Below are positions 59,780 to 64,000 of a stretch of DNA of 64,000 bases, in pieces. Origin of the DNA: Elysia chlorotica (Eukaryota > Mollusca > Gastropoda > Plakobranchidae); the NCBI GenBank assembly GCA_003991915.1, contig RQTK01000217.1:431377-495376 (forward strand). The letters run 5' to 3'. The notes beneath the pieces were generated by a model. The model had not been told where the DNA came from. It saw only the letters and a program-made list of their open reading frames with translations, and made no database searches. Numbering within the stretch: position 1 is the first letter of the stretch; every line of letters starts with the position of its first letter. The position numbers and the translations under genes are program-made.

Positions 59780-61063
59780 TTAGTGTTGGTTAATGAAATG
59801 CGAAGTGAAACTGTAAACCTCTGTGAACGTCACTTTGCACACTGCACATTGCCACGGGTTCTCACTAGAGTGGAGACCCATGTGCATTAGATACATGGCC
59901 CTCTGGAAAAACATGATATTGCAGTGCTCGCACATAAACGATGTCTGGGTTTGAGAAGCCTTGATCTGGGCTGACCCAGCTGAGCTACTGCAAGGGCTCT
60001 CTTCTTTTTCTGGACTCCTTGCACGCTTGGCCAAAGGCGGTGCCAGTCGTCCCTGGTTTCCAGCACCAGCAACATTGGCCATACCTAGAGCCTCAGGGAA
60101 AGCTGCATTGTTTTCTCTAAAATGATGTCGCTTGCGGTTTTGTGCAGGATAAGGATGCTGGGCTATTGAGGTAAAATCTTGGTTGTACATCGCTCTTGAG
60201 TTCTGCATTGGTGGGCTAGGCAACGGCATGTGAGAAAAGTTTGGGCTGATAACTGGGCTATGTTTGAGGGGCTTGTTTTCAAAGAACTTGCCAGCCAGGT
60301 GGCCCGGTCCTGGGTACATTTGAGGATGCGGAGGATGATCATCATCTGCTGGCTGGCTGTCCACTCCCCCCGAAGGCCCAGGGACTGGAGGAAACGATAT
60401 GGGCAGGTCATCATCTGGAGAGTCCTCTACTGCCTTCTCGTCCGACTCAGATGTTGTGCGCGGCAAAAAGTGACTAGAAGAGGGAGACATCATTTCTTGT
60501 TTCACAAAGGCTTGCATGGCCTCTTGATGTCCTGGAGAACGAAGGCCAGCAATTCCATCGCCGGCAAACTGAGGCAAAAAAGCAGGGCCCTCTGCCTCTG
60601 CCTGTCGACCATTTACCTTTGAACTGTCGCTAGAATTGTTCTCTTCACTACTCTCACCACGCGAAGAAGTCGACTGCTTGGCCTCTACCGGCTTGAGCAT
60701 CGTGGAGTCTACCATCATCCCATGGATGGTGTGAAGATGCTTTTTAAGATCTTGTTTACGTTTGGCAGCATAATCACACATTGCACACACCCAGGGCCTG
60801 CTATCTGAGTGTACGGCCTGGTGGTTGAGGAGACTGTTTCTAAATGCTGTGCGGAAGTCACACAGATGGCAAACATATAGTTTGTTGGCTTCGTCCATCG
60901 TAAGACGAGATGCAAAATCCATACCCTGAGACATCTCTGGCTTTGCATCATAGCAGAACATAGGCATATCAGATTGCCGTGAAGTGAGATCTGAGTTAAT
61001 TGGGCTCATATCAGGAGCTCTCATATCATTGCCATTACTTTCATCCATAGCTGTTGATTTCAT
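59780..61063 (-). CDS. C2H2 zinc-finger protein, Ikaros/hunchback-like, single coding exon, 427 aa
   Basis: Two N-terminal C2H2 fingers (residues about 63-85, YVCHLCDFRTAFRNSLLNHQ.., and 91-114, WVCAMCDYAAKRKQDLKKHL..) are followed by a long Ser/Pro-rich, acidic linker (about 120-370) with basic patches QNRKRHHF and LAKRARSPEK that may be nuclear signals. Two C-terminal fingers follow (about 376-398, MCEHCNIMFFQRAMYLMHMG, and 404-427, WQCAVCKVTFTEVYSFTSHF). The paired C-terminal fingers resemble the Ikaros/hunchback dimerisation fingers (CxxC..MYxxHMGxH), while the N-terminal DNA-binding set is reduced to two. Likely a nuclear transcription regulator. An acceptor TTTTTACAG at 61131-61139 puts a 67-nt 5' UTR in this exon, so upstream non-coding exons exist. 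Two in-frame Mets (positions 1 and 6) are near the start. Confidence 0.85.
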   Translation of the reverse strand: MKSTAMDESNGNDMRAPDMSPINSDLTSRQSDMPMFCYDAKPEMSQGMDFASRLTMDEANKLYVCHLCDFRTAFRNSLLNHQAVHSDSRPWVCAMCDYAAKRKQDLKKHLHTIHGMMVDSTMLKPVEAKQSTSSRGESSEENNSSDSSKVNGRQAEAEGPAFLPQFAGDGIAGLRSPGHQEAMQAFVKQEMMSPSSSHFLPRTTSESDEKAVEDSPDDDLPISFPPVPGPSGGVDSQPADDDHPPHPQMYPGPGHLAGKFFENKPLKHSPVISPNFSHMPLPSPPMQNSRAMYNQDFTSIAQHPYPAQNRKRHHFRENNAAFPEALGMANVAGAGNQGRLAPPLAKRARSPEKEESPCSSSAGSAQIKASQTQTSFMCEHCNIMFFQRAMYLMHMGLHSSENPWQCAVCKVTFTEVYSFTSHFINQH

Positions 61064-61130
61064 ATGTTGTTACAACATCTATCTTCTGTCCGATTTCACC
61101 TCAATTTTAAATAAAAGTAAGCAGTTCTTC

Positions 61131-62860
61131 CTGTAAAAAAAAAATACACAAAAAAGCGATGAAACATATTTGCTTGCTGTCAACAGAAATTTGTATTTAA
61201 AAACAAAACAAAACAAAAAACAAACTATACAACTTTTTTAAAAAATTAAAAAAAACGCATGCAGTGATCTCAAGAATTTATTAAAAGCACACTATGCTAT
61301 CTTTCCAATTTGTATCTTCCAGTTTTAAATTGTAAATTCCAAAAAAAATATTGTGTAAAATATAAAATCTAGTCTAACTGTAGCAATGGTCATAAATAAT
61401 CATATATATCATCTACTGGGTTTACTAAACAGCTAAGTTAGTAACTTGAGAAACACAATTGTAGCTGAACTTTATTTTACATCCTGATTCAACAGTTATT
61501 GCTAAGTGAGATATATAATTATATATTCCAACAATCTATTCTCAACGTTTCCAATGGGGATTGGCATTAAAGATTTTTCCTGTCAGAATGGGTAATATTT
61601 TTCAATTTTCTGATGATAAGGCTGATATCAAAACGGACCTTCTTTGTTTCAATTTCACTGCATTTGCACTGATTTGGGGGTAGGGGGTGGGGAGGGGGAG
61701 GAGGAGGAGAGAACCCCGAGTAAGCAATAAGGTGTCCATCAAGCCTCAAGGTTTTCCTAGGATAACTGGAATAAGTTTTTCAATATGAAGTCCAAATATT
61801 TTTTTAGCCAGTTGTTAAATCTCAAAGCGAAACATACAACCACGGTAATAAATATTGGAAAGCTGATCAAACATGAACCATGCCAAACTGACATATTGTG
61901 TTTTACATACACAGTATGTTTGTCTGATTCTCCAAAGCTTACCTCAAAGAAACATAAATTGAAAATGAACATGCGTCTGAGGTGTTCTGCATTAACAAGG
62001 CAGAGATGTGATCCCTAGTCCCCTTTAAACCTTAAACCTCACTCTCACTCATGGAAAAAAAGTGTTTTAAAAAGAAACATTGGAAACGGAAACATTTATA
62101 ATTCAACCAAATAAAAATTAGAAACAAACAAATAAAAAACTAAGACATCAAAATGACCCAACAAGTATTTTGCTTTAACGGGAGTTTACTGGATGACAGC
62201 AAGGGGATTAGCATTGCCTTTCTTTAAATTGTGCACTATTCTCTTTTTATAACGGACCATCTAGAGTCTATTTTAAGTCTGTTCCATAAGTTCTAAGAAC
62301 CTTTGGTGTGTAAACTACAACATTTTCTCAGCAACAGCCCGCCATCCTGTCTTTTATCCTGGCATGCTGTGTTTATATCTACACATGTTCCCAGCAACAT
62401 CTTAAATGTATCAATTCAATCTATGTAAAAGTCAATACTTGAATGGAGTCACATATATCAGGGTAAATAGCGGTGGAATAGACGTACGCTTTTTATTCGA
62501 AACATACAAAGCTGAAGTTTTCAAAGTTAGTGTTAAATCATGATTCTTTCTTTATTAGTCTAAAGAAAAGAAACCCTAATTATTAATGCGATTCATGAGT
62601 ATTACAGGCCACTGTGACTCCGTTTTGTTTTTAAAAGAATGCTTCACAGAAAAGATTTATCACGCTTTTTATAGTGTGCTGAGCCCTTCCCACAACCCTG
62701 TGTTCCCACCAGTGTACAGTAATAGCACTGTGTCTATCATCGAAGTGAGTGCTGCAGCACAGTTCGTTGTGATGACGTCCGACTCTCTGTTCAAACTGAG
62801 TATTGTTCCCCAGTATCTTAAATTTTATTTAGCCTGTACACCAGCTTGATCGAACAAATA
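61131..62860. other. Probable 5' UTR intron of the zinc-finger gene; nothing else recognised
   Basis: AT-rich. A GGGGTAGGGGGTGGGGAGGGGG purine run lies at 61677-61711 region. The open frame at 62586-62849 has no domain or splice context. Confidence 0.4.
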
Positions 62861-63760
62861 ACTAGATCTATTTTTTTTTTTAAACCGGTAGAGTGTGTAC
62901 ATCTACATATAGATATTATTTTAGTCATGCAGTTTCCACTCACCTTTTTAAACTAGGTACGGCCTAGTAGAATCCTGACATTAGTCTAAGCGTATGCTCT
63001 TTTAGAAATTCTTGGTAACTAAAGTCTAGATCTAGATTCTATTGTCTAGATTTAATGTAGATAGATTAGAATTTTCCTTCCTGCAGAAGATGAATCTTTA
63101 TAATAAAATTTTGGAATTTAGATATAGATCTATAAATAGATCAGGATTCTAAATAGATTCTATATCTCTAGTCAATATCCATGATTCAGTGGATCATTGT
63201 CTGACTTTCTTTGTGAAGACCTAGATCTACCTTGATAAATCTCTAGTTAGTAGAAAGGTCTATTTCATCCGGGACACGACATGTGTAGCATACTGAGGCC
63301 TGAATTCTGAGTCTGTCGGGTCTCGTCTAATCTAGATTTAGATCTTGAGATCTGGGCCTGAGATAACAAATTACAACGGCCAATGCAAAGCAAATCTAAG
63401 CTTATATCGAACAAGTTTGTTGTCTCGTCTCTTATCAGACTCAAAGTAGGCCGAGATCTAGATCTAGATTATCTAGATCTAGATTCTAGATCACTCTAGA
63501 TTAGAATCTGATCTGAATATCTTTACTACTGCGGGTTGTAAAGACAAAGAAGGTTACTTTCTTGCACGTATTATCAAAGTACAGGTTTACTTTTAAAAAG
63601 TCTATAATTGTACTGGTACTGGTAGGATTTCTTTCTCTTTCAGGTTGCAAACAATAATTATAAGAGTAGCTGCCCCTTGTTTTCTCACTGAGGCGTCCCA
63701 TGAACCTAAGTTGTGGGGGGTTTCCCTCTTTGTCAGTCAAATAGATAGATCTAGGCTAGT
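62860..63760. promoter_or_regulatory. TAGATCTAGA-rich region, probable promoter of the zinc-finger gene
   Basis: Dense AGATCTAGAT/TCTAGA words at about 62863, 63026, 63048, 63121, 63223, 63331, 63456-63500 and 63748. The same words mark the NOSIP/prenylcysteine oxidase promoter region. The position, 2-2.7 kb upstream of the coding exon and beyond a 5' UTR intron, suits a promoter. Inference; no start site can be read. Confidence 0.4.
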
Positions 63761-63910
63761 ACCCCAAAGACCATAGAATACTAATCCAGTAAATTTGAGT
63801 ACCCTAAGCGTCCACATGACCTCTCAGCTATTACCGTATCTGGGTATTTTCCAATCGATCCTATAAATAACTAAAAAAAAGTCCAAGTTCCCAGGTGTGT
63901 CAACAGTAGC

Positions 63911-63911
63911 C

Positions 63912-64000
<89 letters not shown>
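63911..64000. repeat. (AGT)n microsatellite to the window end
   Basis: About 30 units, cut by the window edge. Confidence 0.95.

Noticed and set aside
60230..60622. 130-aa plus-strand open frame
   Set aside because: Antisense shadow of the zinc-finger coding exon.
62586..62849. 87-aa plus-strand open frame
   Set aside because: No recognisable domain or splice signals; lies in a probable 5' UTR intron.

Overview
The window is animal nuclear DNA. Genes are split by introns with clean GT/AG borders and consistent phases, the background is AT-rich, and microsatellites and tRNA-headed SINEs are dense. The protein matches (NOSIP, prenylcysteine oxidase, an Ikaros/hunchback-type zinc-finger protein, an ankyrin-repeat protein, a mariner transposase) and the repeat style suggest a lophotrochozoan, most likely a gastropod mollusc. 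That species-level guess is inference. There is one assembly gap (15900-16220).

Layout. (1) 1-12.2 kb, minus strand: six phase-compatible exons of an ankyrin-repeat gene that runs off the left edge. Its introns hold a 42-bp tandem array, a ~330-bp direct repeat, a 1.4-kb G-poor CCAAC tract, a SINE touching a splice donor, a 100-bp-period array, a 64-bp array and a 44-48-bp minisatellite. The 101-nt first visible exon sits in one arm of a large inverted duplication (about 9708-12550), so an antisense copy of the exon lies in its own intron. (2) 12.8-20.3 kb: no gene recognised; microsatellites, one full SINE and the gap. (3) 20.3-30.2 kb, minus strand: a complete NOSIP gene (nine coding exons, 294 aa) whose last three exons are tandemly duplicated with only synonymous differences. 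(4) 30.2-31.1 kb: a 0.9-kb head-to-head intergenic region carrying TAGATCTAGA-type motifs. (5) 31.1-46.8 kb, plus strand: a complete prenylcysteine oxidase gene (five coding exons, 510 aa). Its exon 4 exists in two near-identical complete copies plus a truncated copy inside a mosaic insert in intron 1. Intron 1 also holds a LINE remnant with an RNase H domain, several SINEs and G-runs. (6) 46.8-59.8 kb: 3' UTR, intergenic DNA, a complete mariner element (54439-55761) with an open transposase frame, and a candidate minus-strand terminal exon (58536-58660). (7) 59.8-61.1 kb, minus strand: a single coding exon for a 427-aa four-finger C2H2 protein; its promoter is probably in the TAGATCTAGA-rich stretch at 62.9-63.7 kb.

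The genes do not form an operon or pathway. NOSIP (a U-box type nuclear/spliceosomal factor) and prenylcysteine oxidase may share a bidirectional promoter. The most notable theme is that three consecutive genes each carry a duplicated exon-bearing block: inverted in the ankyrin gene, tandem terminal in NOSIP, and tandem internal plus mosaic in prenylcysteine oxidase. This is either real structural turnover or retained haplotypes in the assembly; long reads would decide.
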